A stretch of DNA of 64,000 bases from Sphaerotilus montanus (GCF_013410775.1 NZ_JACCFH010000001.1:1922001-1986000); one strand, 5' to 3'. Positions 33,803-43,256 are shown, numbered from the stretch's first letter. Notes: a model not told the origin generated them from the sequence alone. Numbers and translations: made by a program.

Positions 33803-34678
33803 TCAGTGGTTCGAAGTTCTCCGGATCACGCCTGTGGATAACCCGGTGCCGAGCAGCACGACCGCCCCGCCCAGCAGCATCGACCCCGTCACCGATTCGC
33901 CCAGGAACAGCGCGCCCCAGAGCGTGCCGAACACCGGCACGAGGAAGGTCACCGTCACCGCGCGCGAGGCGCCGACACGCTCGATCAGCCGGAAGAACAG
34001 CACATAGGCGATGGCCGTGCAGCCGACGCCGAGCACCGCGGCGGCAGCCCAGGCGAGCGGTGCGGGGGGCTGCGCTGGCCAGGTCCACAGCGCGAACGGC
34101 GTCAGCGCGACCGCCGAGACGATCTGCGAGCCGGCGGCGTTGACCATCGGGGGCACGCCGGTGAGGTGGCGCTTGGTGAAGTTGGCGGCGAAGCCGTAGC
34201 ACAGCGTCGCGCCGACCATCGCCAGCAAGGCCCAGCCGGAGCCGCCGGGCTTGAAGTCCGCCTTGTCCGCCGCCAGCAGCACGACGCCCGCCATGCCGAT
34301 CACCAGCCCGGCCACGCGCCCCGCGCCGAGCCGGTCGCGCAGCCAGACGGCGCCGATCAGCGCGGTCATGATCGGCACGGCGGCATTCAGGATCGACGCC
34401 AATCCGGCTGTGATCGACAACGTTGCCCAGGCGATGAGCACAAATGGGATCGCGCTGTTGAACAGACCCATGACCGTCACCACGCCGATCCGCTCGCGCA
34501 GCGCGCCCACCTGACCCCGCAGGACCAGCACCGGCAGCAGGCAGGCGGTGGCGATGGCCACCCGCAGCCACATCAGCGGCAGGGCCCCGAAGGCCGGTGC
34601 GGCGTAGCGCATGAAGAGGAAGGAGCCGCCCCACAGCGCGGCGAGCAGGACCAGATCGGCGAGGTCACGGGGTTTCAA
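33803..34678 (-). CDS. EamA/DMT-family transporter
   Basis: A 291-residue, ten-helix drug/metabolite transporter with two EamA repeats (about 5-140 and 150-285); WGGSFLFMRYAAP near the start and FLVPVFGTLWGALFLGE near 245-261 are characteristic. The start is TTG 34678, because GGAG lies 6 bases upstream and no ATG or GTG precedes the first helix; this overlaps ogt by 14 bp. A TTATCCACA DnaA-box sequence lies near its 3' end (33833-33841, minus strand). Substrate is unknown. Confidence 0.85.
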   Translation of the reverse strand: MKPRDLADLVLLAALWGGSFLFMRYAAPAFGALPLMWLRVAIATACLLPVLVLRGQVGALRERIGVVTVMGLFNSAIPFVLIAWATLSITAGLASILNAAVPIMTALIGAVWLRDRLGAGRVAGLVIGMAGVVLLAADKADFKPGGSGWALLAMVGATLCYGFAANFTKRHLTGVPPMVNAAGSQIVSAVALTPFALWTWPAQPPAPLAWAAAAVLGVGCTAIAYVLFFRLIERVGASRAVTVTFLVPVFGTLWGALFLGESVTGSMLLGGAVVLLGTGLSTGVIRRTSNH

Positions 34679-35168
34679 GCGAGGCTCCGGATTCGAAAGC
34701 CAGCAGTGTGCGCTTGCGGTCCAGGCCGCCCGCGTAGCCGGTGAGGGCGCCACCGCGGCCGACGAGGCGGTGGCACGGGATGATGATCGACAGCGGGTTG
34801 CGGCCCGTCGCTGCGCCCACGGCGCGCGACGCGGCAGGGCGCCCGAGCGCGGCGGCGACCTCGCCGTAGGTGCGGGTGCCGCCGTAGCCGATGCGGGCCA
34901 GTTCGGCCCAGACGGCCTGCTGGAAGGGCGTGCCGTCGGGGGCCAGTGGCAGGTGGAAGGTGCGGCGCCGGCCGGCGTACCAGTCGATCAGCTGCGTGGC
35001 GGCTTCCTGCAGCAGCGGGTGCTGGTCATCGCGTTGCCAGTCGGGCGCGGGGCCGTCGAAATGGCGTTGCCCGACGAACCACGCGCCGCGCATTCCGGCC
35101 CCGGAACAGGCGAGGACCATGGTCTGGAGGGGTGTTGACAGGTCAGACCAGAATGTGCTTGAAGGCAT
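34665..35168 (-). CDS. ogt: Methylated-DNA-protein cysteine methyltransferase
   Basis: A 167-residue Ogt/AGT suicide enzyme that removes O6-alkyl groups from guanine. The acceptor is Cys132 in I-I-P-C-H-R, preceded by AVGAATGRNP and followed by GGLDRKRTLLAFE. The ATG at 35168 is selected; the codons upstream are not family-like. It is coupled to the EamA gene. Another alkylation-repair gene (Ada-AlkA) lies 2.2 kb away. Confidence 0.93.
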   Translation of the reverse strand: MPSSTFWSDLSTPLQTMVLACSGAGMRGAWFVGQRHFDGPAPDWQRDDQHPLLQEAATQLIDWYAGRRRTFHLPLAPDGTPFQQAVWAELARIGYGGTRTYGEVAAALGRPAASRAVGAATGRNPLSIIIPCHRLVGRGGALTGYAGGLDRKRTLLAFESGASLETP

Positions 35169-35209
35169 GGTGGACTCCCGAGAGGCCGACCGATCGGCCA
35201 CAGAAGGGA

Positions 35210-35296
35210 TTATCCACAGCCTGTGCGGGACGACTCGCCGCTTCCGGACCTGATGTCTGGGCTGGGGCTGCGCAAGTTATGCACAGCTTGTGCACA
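35210..35296. promoter_or_regulatory. DnaA-box cluster
   Basis: The gap between ogt and the M14-type gene (35169-35505, about 340 bases) has no other convincing gene. It holds a perfect DnaA box TTATCCACA (35210-35218), TTATGCACA (35277-35285, consensus TTATNCACA) and TTGTGCACA (35288-35296); ATTTCCACA follows at 35331-35339. No AT-rich unwinding stretch is seen. It may be a DnaA-titration or regulatory site rather than the origin itself. Confidence 0.55.
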
Positions 35297-35505
35297 GGTG
35301 AGCGGGGCTACCGGACGCGCCGGTTCCGGGATTTCCACAGGGCCACGAGTTCGACGCAGCCCCACAGCACCGTGCTGCCCAGCGCGAGGGCGGGGTGGGT
35401 GATCCAGCGTTGGAGGGGACGGTTCATGGCGCGATGGTCGCGGACTTCCGTGACACGCGTGCGTCGGGGCGGTGACGGCAGGGCGGAGTGTCACATGGCC
35501 GGCGT

Positions 35506-36585
35506 ATGCTTTTTGGCTTTGCCGATCGGACCCGGGTGCGCAACGTGAGCACGGAATTTCCCGCTGATTTGCCCGAATTGCAGGAGTTGCAGCAGCTGGT
35601 CGCCGACACCCGGGGCCGTGCCCGGTCGCGGGTGGTCTGCGAGGTCGCGGTGGGCGGGCGCCAGTTCCCGGTCCACGCGGTCACGCTGGGCAGCGACGAC
35701 CCGACCGCGCCGGCGATCGGCCTGTTCGGCGGCGTGCACGGACTGGAGCGCATCGGCGCCGAGGTGGTGATGGCCTACCTGCGCAGCCTCGTGCGGCGCC
35801 TGTCCTGGGACCGCGTGCTGCAGCAGCAGCTGGAGATGGTGCGGCTGGTGTTCATGCCGCTGGTCAACCCGGGCGGGCTCTGGCTGGGCACACGTGCCAA
35901 CCCGGCGGGCGTCGACCTGATGCGCAATGCCCCGCAGGACGCCGTCGACCGGGTGCCCTTCCTGATCGGCGGCCAGCGGCTCAGTGCTTCGCTGCCTTGG
36001 TACCGGGGCCTGCGCGGCGCGCCGATGGAAGCCGAGAGCCGCGCGCTGTGCGAGGTGGTCGAGGCCGAGCTGCTGGGGCGGGCGTTCAGCCTGGCGGTCG
36101 ATTGCCACTCGGGCTTCGGCGTGCACGACCGGATCTGGTTTCCCTACGCCCACACGCGCCAGCCCATCGAGCACCTGCCCGAGCTGCACGCGCTCAAGCA
36201 CCTGCTCGACCAGAGCCAGCTCCACCACCCCTACGTCTTCGAGCCGCAGAGCCGCCAGTACCTCGCGCATGGCGACCTGTGGGACCACCTCTACCTGCGG
36301 GCACTGGCCTTGCCCGGGGCGCGGGTCTTCCTGCCGCTGACGCTGGAGATGGGCTCGTGGCTATGGGTCAAGAAGAACCCGCGCCAGCTCTTCTCGCGCC
36401 ACGGCATCTTCAACCCGCTGATCGCGCACCGCCAGCAGCGCGTGCTGCGGCGGCACATCGTCTGGCTCGACTTCCTGACACGCGCTGTCTGCAGCCACGC
36501 GCACTGGCTGCCGGTGGGCGAGGCGCGCGAGGTGCACCGCGCCGAGGCGCTGGCGCACTGGTACGGCGCCAAGGGGCCGGCATGA
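35506..36585 (+). CDS. M14-type zinc carboxypeptidase/deacylase (AstE/DUF2817-like)
   Basis: A 359-residue enzyme of the M14/succinylglutamate desuccinylase superfamily. Zinc ligands are probably H and E in FGGVHGLERIG (about 75-85) and H in DCHSGFG (about 200-206); a Glu in LTLEMGSWLW (about 284-293) is the likely general base. It is longer than AstE and close to DUF2817-type proteins. The start is uncertain between GTG 35488, ATG 35506 and GTG 35545. Its stop overlaps the next ATG (ATGA at 36582-36585), so it pairs with the hydrolase downstream. Confidence 0.75.
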   Translation: MLFGFADRTRVRNVSTEFPADLPELQELQQLVADTRGRARSRVVCEVAVGGRQFPVHAVTLGSDDPTAPAIGLFGGVHGLERIGAEVVMAYLRSLVRRLSWDRVLQQQLEMVRLVFMPLVNPGGLWLGTRANPAGVDLMRNAPQDAVDRVPFLIGGQRLSASLPWYRGLRGAPMEAESRALCEVVEAELLGRAFSLAVDCHSGFGVHDRIWFPYAHTRQPIEHLPELHALKHLLDQSQLHHPYVFEPQSRQYLAHGDLWDHLYLRALALPGARVFLPLTLEMGSWLWVKKNPRQLFSRHGIFNPLIAHRQQRVLRRHIVWLDFLTRAVCSHAHWLPVGEAREVHRAEALAHWYGAKGPA

Positions 36586-37367
36586 ACGCGCCCGTCTGGC
36601 TGCTGCTGCGCGGCCTGACCCGCGACCAGCGCCATTGGGGCGACGTGCCGGAGCGGCTGGCCAGGGCGCTGCCGCCGGGGGCGCAGGTGGTCTGCATCGA
36701 CCTGCCGGGCAATGGCGCGCTGCACCACCTGCGCAGCGCCGCGACGGTGGCCGGGCTGGTTGCGCAGGCGCGGGCCCAGGTGGCCGAGTGCGGGCTGGCC
36801 GGGCGCCCGGTGCATCTGCTGGCGATGTCGCTGGGTGCGATGGTGGCGGTGGCCTGGGCCGCGGCGCATCCGGACGAGATCGCCGGGGCCGTGCTGGTCA
36901 ACACCAGCCTGCGGCCGTTCAGCCCGTTCTGGCAGCGGCTGCGGCCCCGCGCCTGGGCGCCGCTGCTGGCGTGCCTGTGGCCGGGCACGTCCGCCGAGCG
37001 CTGGGAGCGCTGCATCCTCGGCCTGACCAGCGCACGGGCGGTCCGCCGGCCCGAGGCGCCCGCGCTGCTGCGGCAGTGGGCGGACTGGCGGCGGTCGCAC
37101 CCGGTGTCGCGCGCCAATGCGCTGCGCCAGTTGCTGGCGGCTGCAACGTTTCGCGCACCGCGTCGGGCGCCGCCGGTGCCGCTGCGGCTGCTCAATGGCG
37201 CTGCGGACGGGCTGGTGCATCCCGCGTGTTCGCAGGCGGTGGCGCGGGCGTGGAACCTGCCGATCGCCGTGCACCCGGACGCGGGCCACGACCTGCCGCT
37301 CGACGATCCGGACTGGGTGGTGGCGCAGGTGGTGGCCTGGCGTCCCGGTGTCAGGGCATCGCGGTGA
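36582..37367 (+). CDS. Alpha/beta-hydrolase
   Basis: A 261-residue cytoplasmic alpha/beta-hydrolase. The oxyanion segment LRGLTRDQRHWGD is near the start, the nucleophile Ser is in LAMSLGAMVA (about 81-90), the Asp in LLNGAADGLV (about 205-214) and the His in PDAGHDLPLDDP (about 232-243). It is coupled to the M14-type gene, and its 3' end overlaps the convergent ada-alkA gene by 17 bp. The pair suggests a two-step deacylation of an ester- or amide-linked compound; no substrate can be named. Confidence 0.8.
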   Translation: MNAPVWLLLRGLTRDQRHWGDVPERLARALPPGAQVVCIDLPGNGALHHLRSAATVAGLVAQARAQVAECGLAGRPVHLLAMSLGAMVAVAWAAAHPDEIAGAVLVNTSLRPFSPFWQRLRPRAWAPLLACLWPGTSAERWERCILGLTSARAVRRPEAPALLRQWADWRRSHPVSRANALRQLLAAATFRAPRRAPPVPLRLLNGAADGLVHPACSQAVARAWNLPIAVHPDAGHDLPLDDPDWVVAQVVAWRPGVRASR

Positions 37368-38847
37368 TCGTTGTCGCCGCCGAGGCGCCACGCCACAGGT
37401 GCAGCGTCGCGTAGCTGCGCCACGGCCGCCAGGTTTGCGCGCGCACATCGGCCTGGGCGCGGGTGACTCCGCCCAGCGCCTTGCAGAGCACGACATCGCC
37501 GCTCGGCCACGCGTCCGGCCAGCCGAGGGCCCGCAGCGCGATGTACTGCGCCGTCCACGGGCCGATGCCGGGGAGGGCCTGCAGGCGGGCGAGTGTCGCG
37601 TCGAGGTCGGTGCAGGGACCGAGGTCCAGCGAGCCCGAGGCCACCGCGCGGGCCAGCGCCACCAGCGCCGTGGCCCGGCTGCGCACGATGCCGAGGTCGG
37701 CGAGCGCGGCCGGATCGAGTGCCGCGAGCCGCTCGGGCGGGGGAAAGAGGTGGTGCAGCGCGGCGAAGGGCGTGGGGCTCGCCTCGCCGAAGGCCTCGAC
37801 GAGGCGACCGGCGAGCGTGTGCGCCGCCTTCACGCTGATCTGCTGCCCCAGCACGGCGCGCACCGCGACCTCGAAGCCATCCACCGCCCCCGGCACGCGC
37901 AGACCGGGTGCGCCCGCGGCCAGCGGCCCGAGGCCTTGCGCGACGGCCAGCGGATCGCAGCCCAGGTCACACAGCCGCCCGACCCCCGCGAGCACCGCTG
38001 GCAAGGCCCGCTGCAGACCCGGTGACACCGTCAGCGCCACCGCGTGGCGGGCGGCTGGCGCCAGCGTGATCGACAGCCAGCCGGTCTGCACCGTGTCGCC
38101 GCTGCCCAGCCGCAGCGTGCGGCGGTACAGACCCGAGGAGGTAGCGTCGTCGACGTCGACCGGGAGCACTTCCTCGACGCCGCGGACGCAGCGCGCGGCC
38201 AGGAAGTCGAGCAGCCCCGCCCAGTCGAACGGCGGCCGGAAGGCCAGCTCGAAGTGCAGGCCGCCCGTCGGATCGGCGGCCTGCGGGTCGGACGCGCGGC
38301 GCATCGTGCTCGGCGTCAGTCCGTAGCGGCTGCGGAACAGCGTGTTGAAGCGCCGCAGGCTGCCGAAGCCCGCGGCCATGGCGACCTCGGTGACCGGCAG
38401 CGCCGTGTCCGCCAGCAGCCGCTTGGCCAGCAGCAGGCGCTGGGTCTGGGCGTAGTCGATCGGGCGGACGCCGAACGCGGCGCCGAAAACGCGGCGCAGG
38501 TGGCGGTCGGTGATGCCCAGTTGCGCGGCCAGGTCGGCCAGCCCCGCGTCGTCGAGCGCCCCGGCCTCGATGCGCCGCGCGGCCGCCCACGCCAGGCGGG
38601 ACGGCGCGTCGATCGACGACAGCCCCGGCGCCAGCTCCGGCCTGCAGCGCAGGCAGGGCCGGAATCCGCCCGCCTCGGCCGCCGCCGCGTGCACAAAGAA
38701 GCGGCAGTGGTCCGGCTTCGGCGTGCGCACGCTGCAGACCGGGCGGCAGTAGATGCCGGTCGAGGTCACGCCGACCAGGAAGTGCCCGTCGAAGCGGCGG
38801 TCGCGGGCGACGAAAGCGGCGTAGAGCGCGGCGGGATCGGTGTGCAT
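37351..38847 (-). CDS. Ada-type sensor fused to AlkA-type 3-methyladenine DNA glycosylase
   Basis: A 498-residue fusion. Residues 1-75 form an Ada methylphosphotriester domain with C34, C38, C65 and C68 at the spacing of E. coli Ada; C34 is the likely methyl acceptor. Residues about 85-185 are an AraC-type HTH, and about 200-495 an AlkA glycosylase with the helix-hairpin-helix LPGIGPWTAQYIALRALG and catalytic Asp in PSGD. Thus methyl damage on the phosphate backbone can turn on transcription while the same protein excises alkylated bases. The Ogt-type methyltransferase domain of Ada is absent, but ogt is encoded nearby. Confidence 0.9.
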   Translation of the reverse strand: MHTDPAALYAAFVARDRRFDGHFLVGVTSTGIYCRPVCSVRTPKPDHCRFFVHAAAAEAGGFRPCLRCRPELAPGLSSIDAPSRLAWAAARRIEAGALDDAGLADLAAQLGITDRHLRRVFGAAFGVRPIDYAQTQRLLLAKRLLADTALPVTEVAMAAGFGSLRRFNTLFRSRYGLTPSTMRRASDPQAADPTGGLHFELAFRPPFDWAGLLDFLAARCVRGVEEVLPVDVDDATSSGLYRRTLRLGSGDTVQTGWLSITLAPAARHAVALTVSPGLQRALPAVLAGVGRLCDLGCDPLAVAQGLGPLAAGAPGLRVPGAVDGFEVAVRAVLGQQISVKAAHTLAGRLVEAFGEASPTPFAALHHLFPPPERLAALDPAALADLGIVRSRATALVALARAVASGSLDLGPCTDLDATLARLQALPGIGPWTAQYIALRALGWPDAWPSGDVVLCKALGGVTRAQADVRAQTWRPWRSYATLHLWRGASAATTITAMP

Positions 38848-39216
38848 GCGAGGGTGCGGGCAGTTGTATCGATTGGTGATGATCCCACCCCTGATTCGCG
38901 GGGGGTGGCGGCCGACAACCACTTCCAGTTCAAGGTGCGTGCACGCGGCCATCGGCTGCGGGACAGCCCGTCGACCGGGCCTGCGCGCAGGCCAATTCAC
39001 GGAATAACTGCATCTGATCAACGGCCTGGTACTGGTTGGTGTTATTGCGTGCTGGTGGTTGTGTGGGCATTTTTGCCGAGTTCGGAGCCATCCGGTCCAT
39101 GTCCCGATCTGAACCATTGCAACGTCTCGATACAAACGCCAGTATTCACCGTTCTGGGGCACGTATCCAATGGTTGCTCTGGTTGTGGTTCCTGATCGAT
39201 TTCTCGGGGGAGAGAC
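38848..39216. other. Intergenic region between ada-alkA and the split phosphatase gene
   Basis: About 370 bases with lower GC content than the genes. No conserved frame, DnaA box, parS or Pho-like array was seen. It must hold divergent promoters for both flanking genes, and GGGGGAGAG precedes the ATG at 39217 as a ribosome site. Confidence 0.5.
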
Positions 39217-40322
39217 ATGGTGGGTATTTCAGAAAAGGTACTGTTGCTGGAATTGAATGAAATCAACTGGCGCGTGGTCGATCGTCTGCTCGAACAGCGT
39301 GGCAAGGCTTTTCTGCCAAATTTCGAGAAACTGCGGGCAGAAGGGGCCTGGGCCGTGCAGTCCGCGGTGGAGCGTTCGCCGCTGCTGGATCCCTGGATTA
39401 CCTGGGTGACCTTGCACACGGGGGTTTCCCCGGTGGTGCACGGGGCGTCCGTGCTGGAGCAATCCTCGGATTCCATCAGCGCCCCGCGCACCTGGCACTA
39501 TGCCGCCGAGGCCGGGCGCAAGGTAGGGGTATTCGGGAGTATCAGCGCCTACCCGCCGCCGCCGGTCAACGGGTTTGTCGTGCCGGGCCCGTTTGCCCCG
39601 GGCAACGAGACGCACCCGCCACGGCTGGCGCCGGTGCAGGCCGTCAACCGGCGCTACACCCAGGTCCACAACAAGACAACGCGAGCGCCTACTCTCGCTG
39701 AAAACGCCGGAACGGCTGCCGCACTGATCCGCATGGGTCTCCGCCTGGGGACCATGGCCCATGTCGCGACCCAGCTGGTCCGCGAGCGCCTGCAGCCCGG
39801 CCAGCGCTGGCGCCGGGTGTGCCTGCAGCCGCGGCTGAATTTCGACATCTTCGCGTCGCTCTACCGCCAGGAGCGCCCGGACTTCGCCACCTGGCACAGC
39901 AACCACGCCGCGCATTTCATGCACCATTACTGGCGCGCCTGGGACGACGCCGTGTTTCCGGTCAAGGCCTCTGCCGAGGAGCGTCGCCAGTATGGAGAAG
40001 CCGTGCCGGAGGGTTATCGGCTTTGCGATGAACTGATCGGACGGGCGATGCAGTTGCTGGATGGGAATACCGTGCTGGTGGTGGCATCGAGCATGGGGCA
40101 GCAGCCGTTCATCAGTGACCGCTACAAGGCCGGCAAGGTCATCGTGCGCATCCGTGACATGGAGGCGCTGCTGGCGGTGGTGGGCCGCGCAGGTGTTTCG
40201 GACGTGGTGCCGACCATGGTGCCGCAATGGAATCTGCGCATCGACGATCCCGTGCGCCGCCACGCGGTGCAGGCCGCGTTCGAGACCGCCTATCGCCAGC
40301 GCGGGCCGGAGGGCACTTCTAG

Positions 40323-41577
40323 AAACCGACCCTGACCGCCGCCTGAGCCGCGCGCTGCGGCAAGATACCGCCCCATGATCACACCCCGCACCAAGCCATC
40401 GAGCTTCTTTCCTGAGGAGGCCGCGGACGACCTGTTCGTGGTGCAGCAGCGCAAGGCCAAGCTGGAGGGCTACGTACAGACGCTGGCGGCGATGGACGAA
40501 CTGATCGACTTCGCAGCGATGGCCGCGGCGGTGGACAAGGCCTGCCCTCGCGCTGACCGCAGCAAGGGCGGACGCCCGCCGTACCCGACCGAGGCGCTGG
40601 TGCGCATGGTGTTCCTGCAAGGGCTGTACAACCTGTCGGACGAGCAGTGCGAGCACCAGGTGCTGGACAGGATGAGCTTCCAGCGGTTCTGCCGGCTGGA
40701 CGGCGCGCTGAACATTCCGGACGCACGCACGCTGTGGAACTTCCGGCAGCGGCTGGCCGAAGGCGGGCTGGGAGGCCGGGCGATTTTCGAGGCGTTGAGC
40801 CAGCAGTTGCAGCGGCACGGCTTCATCCCGAGGGGCGGGCAGATCGTGGACGCCAGCATCGTGCAGGCGCCGATCACGCAGGCCAACGCCCGGGAGCGCG
40901 ATGCGCTGAACAAGGGGGAGGCGCCCGAGGGCTGGAGCAAGAAGCGCCTGGCGCACACCGACCGGGACGCGCGCTGGACGCAAAAGCACGGCAAGTCGTA
41001 CTACGGCTACAAGCTGCACGGCAACGTGGACGCACGCTACAAGCTGATCCGCCAGATGAAGATCACGGCGGCCAACGCCGACGACGGACAGCAACTGCCC
41101 GACGTGCTGCAGGTGGCGAACACGCGCAAGCGGCTGCTGGCCGACCGGGGCTACGACAGCGCGGCCAACCGTCAGACGCTGCAGCAGCACGGACTGGCCG
41201 ACGGCATCGCGCGTCGCGCCAAGCCAGGGCAGACGGCCAAGGTTCGACTCAAGCAGCGCAACAAGACGATCAACCGCACGCGGGCGCGGGTCGAGCACGT
41301 GTTCGCGGCGCTGAGCCAGCAGGGCGGCAAGTGCGTGCGGGCGATGACGCTGGCGCGCAATGCGCTGGCGATCACGCTGCAGTGCGCGGCCTACAACGCG
41401 CGCAGGCTGGTGTGGCTGGTCAAGAGCGCAGGTCCGTCCGCACAGCCCGCGTGAGGGGAAAAACCCCGTCGCGGGGCACCGCGGCGGCGGGGACAGGGGC
41501 TCGCCGCCGTCATCCACTGCTCGTCTGAGCTGGATTTGTGCAGGCTCAGACCAGGTTCAGGGCTGCAGGGCCGGTTT
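40323..41577 (+). mobile_element. IS5-family-type insertion sequence, 1255 bp, CTAG target duplication
   Basis: The element lies between two CTAG copies (40319-40322 and 41578-41581). Its ends are short inverted repeats: AAACCGACCCTG on the left and, reversed, AAACCGGCCCTG on the right, with one mismatch. One transposase gene fills it. The flanks restore a host frame exactly, so the insertion is recent or at least undecayed. A GC-rich hairpin-prone stretch follows the transposase stop. Confidence 0.9.
40375..41454 (+). CDS. IS5-type DDE transposase
   Basis: A 359-residue intact transposase. The N-terminal domain has FPTEALVRMV-type (YPTEALVRMVFLQGLYNLSDEQ) and FRQRLAEGGLG; the DDE triad is likely D in IVDASIVQAPI (about 158-168), D in LLADRGYDSAAN (about 254-265) and E in RTRARVEHVFAAL (about 301-313). 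It cuts and rejoins the IS ends. The start ATG 40375 lies 52 bases from the left end. Confidence 0.92.
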   Translation: MITPRTKPSSFFPEEAADDLFVVQQRKAKLEGYVQTLAAMDELIDFAAMAAAVDKACPRADRSKGGRPPYPTEALVRMVFLQGLYNLSDEQCEHQVLDRMSFQRFCRLDGALNIPDARTLWNFRQRLAEGGLGGRAIFEALSQQLQRHGFIPRGGQIVDASIVQAPITQANARERDALNKGEAPEGWSKKRLAHTDRDARWTQKHGKSYYGYKLHGNVDARYKLIRQMKITAANADDGQQLPDVLQVANTRKRLLADRGYDSAANRQTLQQHGLADGIARRAKPGQTAKVRLKQRNKTINRTRARVEHVFAALSQQGGKCVRAMTLARNALAITLQCAAYNARRLVWLVKSAGPSAQPA

Positions 41578-42033
41578 CTAGAAGTGCCCCGGAGGGTGCG
41601 CAGCGCGAATCGTCGTTTGTCGTGCAGGAAACCGACGCCATTCTCACGGTGACCCCGCTCGGACTCGTCAGCGATGACCGGGACTGGCGGTATTTCTTTC
41701 CGCAGGCCGCGGGCGCCGATCCGCAGGGGTATCCGATCGAGTCGCTGATGGCGATCGACGCCCCCACGGTCAAGCAGGGCATGCACCACATCGACGGGTT
41801 GCTGGCGTTTTACGGCGCCGGGGTGCGCCGCGGCGTGCGGTTGCCGGACTGCACCAATCTCGATGTGGCGCCGACCCTGCTGGCGCTGATGGACGTGGCG
41901 GTGCCGGCGGTGATGGAGGGCCAGGTGCTGGGCTGCACCGACGCGCTGGCGGACCGTGTCCGGCTGGCCACCGACGCGAAGCGGGCGCCGCTGCCGATGG
42001 CCGCCTGAGCCGGGGCGCCTGGCGTGCCTGCGG

Positions 42034-43212
42034 TCAGCGTGCGGGCATCGCCGGTCGCACCCAGCCGACCAGCAGGCCCGCTGCCAGCAGCGCGCAGCTG
42101 CCCGAGAACGCAAACGCCGCACCCGGCCCCGCCGACTGGTAGAGGGCCCCGAACACGACCGAGGCCGGCAGCAGCACCAGCCCCGCGGTCAGGTTGAACC
42201 AGCCGAAGGCGGTGCCCTGGCCGTCCACGGGCGCGAGGTCGGCGACCAGCGCTTTCTCCACGCCCTCGGTCGCGGCGAGGAAGACGCCGTAGGCCGCGAA
42301 GACCACGAACAGGCCCGGCCCCGCGTGCGTCAGCCAACCCAGCGCAGCGTAGACCGCGGCGTAGGCGAGGTAGCCGCCCAGCAGCAGCCGCATCCGGCCG
42401 AAGCGGTCGGACAGCGCCGACAGCGGTGTCGACAGCACCATCGCCACGGCCGATACCCCCGCCCACAGCAGTGGCACCTGCGCCTGCGGCAGGCCGAGTT
42501 CCCGCGCGCGCAGCAGCAGGAACATGTTCGACGAATTGCCCAGCGTGAACAGCGCGACCACCACCAGATAGCGCCGCAAGGCGGGTGGCATGTCGCGCAG
42601 CCGCCAGTCGAAGGGCTTGCGGGGGGCGACTGGCCGCTGGGCGGGTTCCTGGATGCCCAGCGCCAGCGCCAGACACAGCACCGCCGGCACGATCGACCAG
42701 ACGAACACGTCTTTCAGCGCCACGCCGGAGGCCAGCAGCGCGGCGGCCAGCAGCGGCCCGATGACGGCGCCCGCGTTGTCCATCGCCCGGTGCAGCCCGA
42801 AGGCCAGACCACGTCGCTCGGGGCCGGCGCTCGCGGCCAGCAGCGCGTCGCGCGGCGAGGTGCGCAGGCCCTTGCCGACCCGGTCGGCGAAGCGCAGCAG
42901 CAGCAGCCCCGGCCAGCTCGTCACCAGGGCCACCAGCGGCCGCCCGATGCCGGCCAGCCCGTAGCCGAACACGATCCACGGCCTGGTGCGCTGCGTGCGG
43001 TCGACCACCGCGCCCGAGAACAGCTTGAGCAGGCTGGCGGTCGCCTCGGCGATGCCCTCGATCAGGCCCAGCGTGCGCGGCCCGGCCATCAGCACCGACG
43101 ACAGGTAGAGCGGGATCAGTGGATAGAGCATCTCGGAGGCTGCGTCGTTGACCAGACTGATGAGTCCGATCAGCCAGACGGTGCGGGGCAGGGCGCGCAG
43201 CGAGGTCCACAT
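42034..43212 (-). CDS. MFS transporter
   Basis: A 392-residue, 12-helix major facilitator protein. SLVNDAASEMLYPLIPLYL near the start, DRVGKGLRTSPRDALLAAS (about 108-126) and FGWFNLTAGLVLLPASVVFGALY (about 330-352) are typical of a group often found in Proteobacteria and of unknown substrate. ATG 43212 gives the normal N-terminus. It ends 26 bases from the 3' end of the split phosphatase gene (convergent). Confidence 0.85.
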   Translation of the reverse strand: MWTSLRALPRTVWLIGLISLVNDAASEMLYPLIPLYLSSVLMAGPRTLGLIEGIAEATASLLKLFSGAVVDRTQRTRPWIVFGYGLAGIGRPLVALVTSWPGLLLLRFADRVGKGLRTSPRDALLAASAGPERRGLAFGLHRAMDNAGAVIGPLLAAALLASGVALKDVFVWSIVPAVLCLALALGIQEPAQRPVAPRKPFDWRLRDMPPALRRYLVVVALFTLGNSSNMFLLLRARELGLPQAQVPLLWAGVSAVAMVLSTPLSALSDRFGRMRLLLGGYLAYAAVYAALGWLTHAGPGLFVVFAAYGVFLAATEGVEKALVADLAPVDGQGTAFGWFNLTAGLVLLPASVVFGALYQSAGPGAAFAFSGSCALLAAGLLVGWVRPAMPAR

Positions 43213-43256
43213 GCCGGCCACGGTAGCATGGGCGCCCCCTGTTTCGGAGCCCGCAC

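Larger units (their letters stand above)
39217..42008 (+). pseudogene. Alkaline-phosphatase-superfamily phosphodiesterase gene split by an IS5-type element
   Basis: The 5' part (39217-40322) and 3' part (41582-42008) join in frame when the IS and one CTAG copy are removed: GGC-ACT-TCT-AGA then AGT-GCC-CCG, giving 510 residues. The restored protein looks like a type I phosphodiesterase/nucleotide pyrophosphatase: LLLELNEINWRVVDRLL at the start, the presumed nucleophile Thr region WITWVTLHTG (about 65-74), a central VVASSMGQQP, and C-terminal HHIDGLLAFYGAGV and NLDVAPTLLALM, the metal-ligand regions. As it stands, translation stops within the IS end at 40335, losing the last about 140 residues with several metal ligands. 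Confidence 0.85.

Noticed and set aside
33833-33841. Single TTATCCACA DnaA box (minus strand)
   Set aside because: It lies inside the EamA coding sequence as a lone 9-mer and is not close to other boxes, so no function is claimed.
35202-35487. Chromosomal origin oriC
   Set aside because: DnaA boxes are present, but there is no AT-rich unwinding element and no dnaA, rpmH or gyrB neighbour in the window.
40313-40322. Alternative IS5 boundary with a 6-bp CCGGAG duplication
   Set aside because: CCGGAG occurs on both sides, but only the CTAG boundary restores the host reading frame and gives matching element ends.
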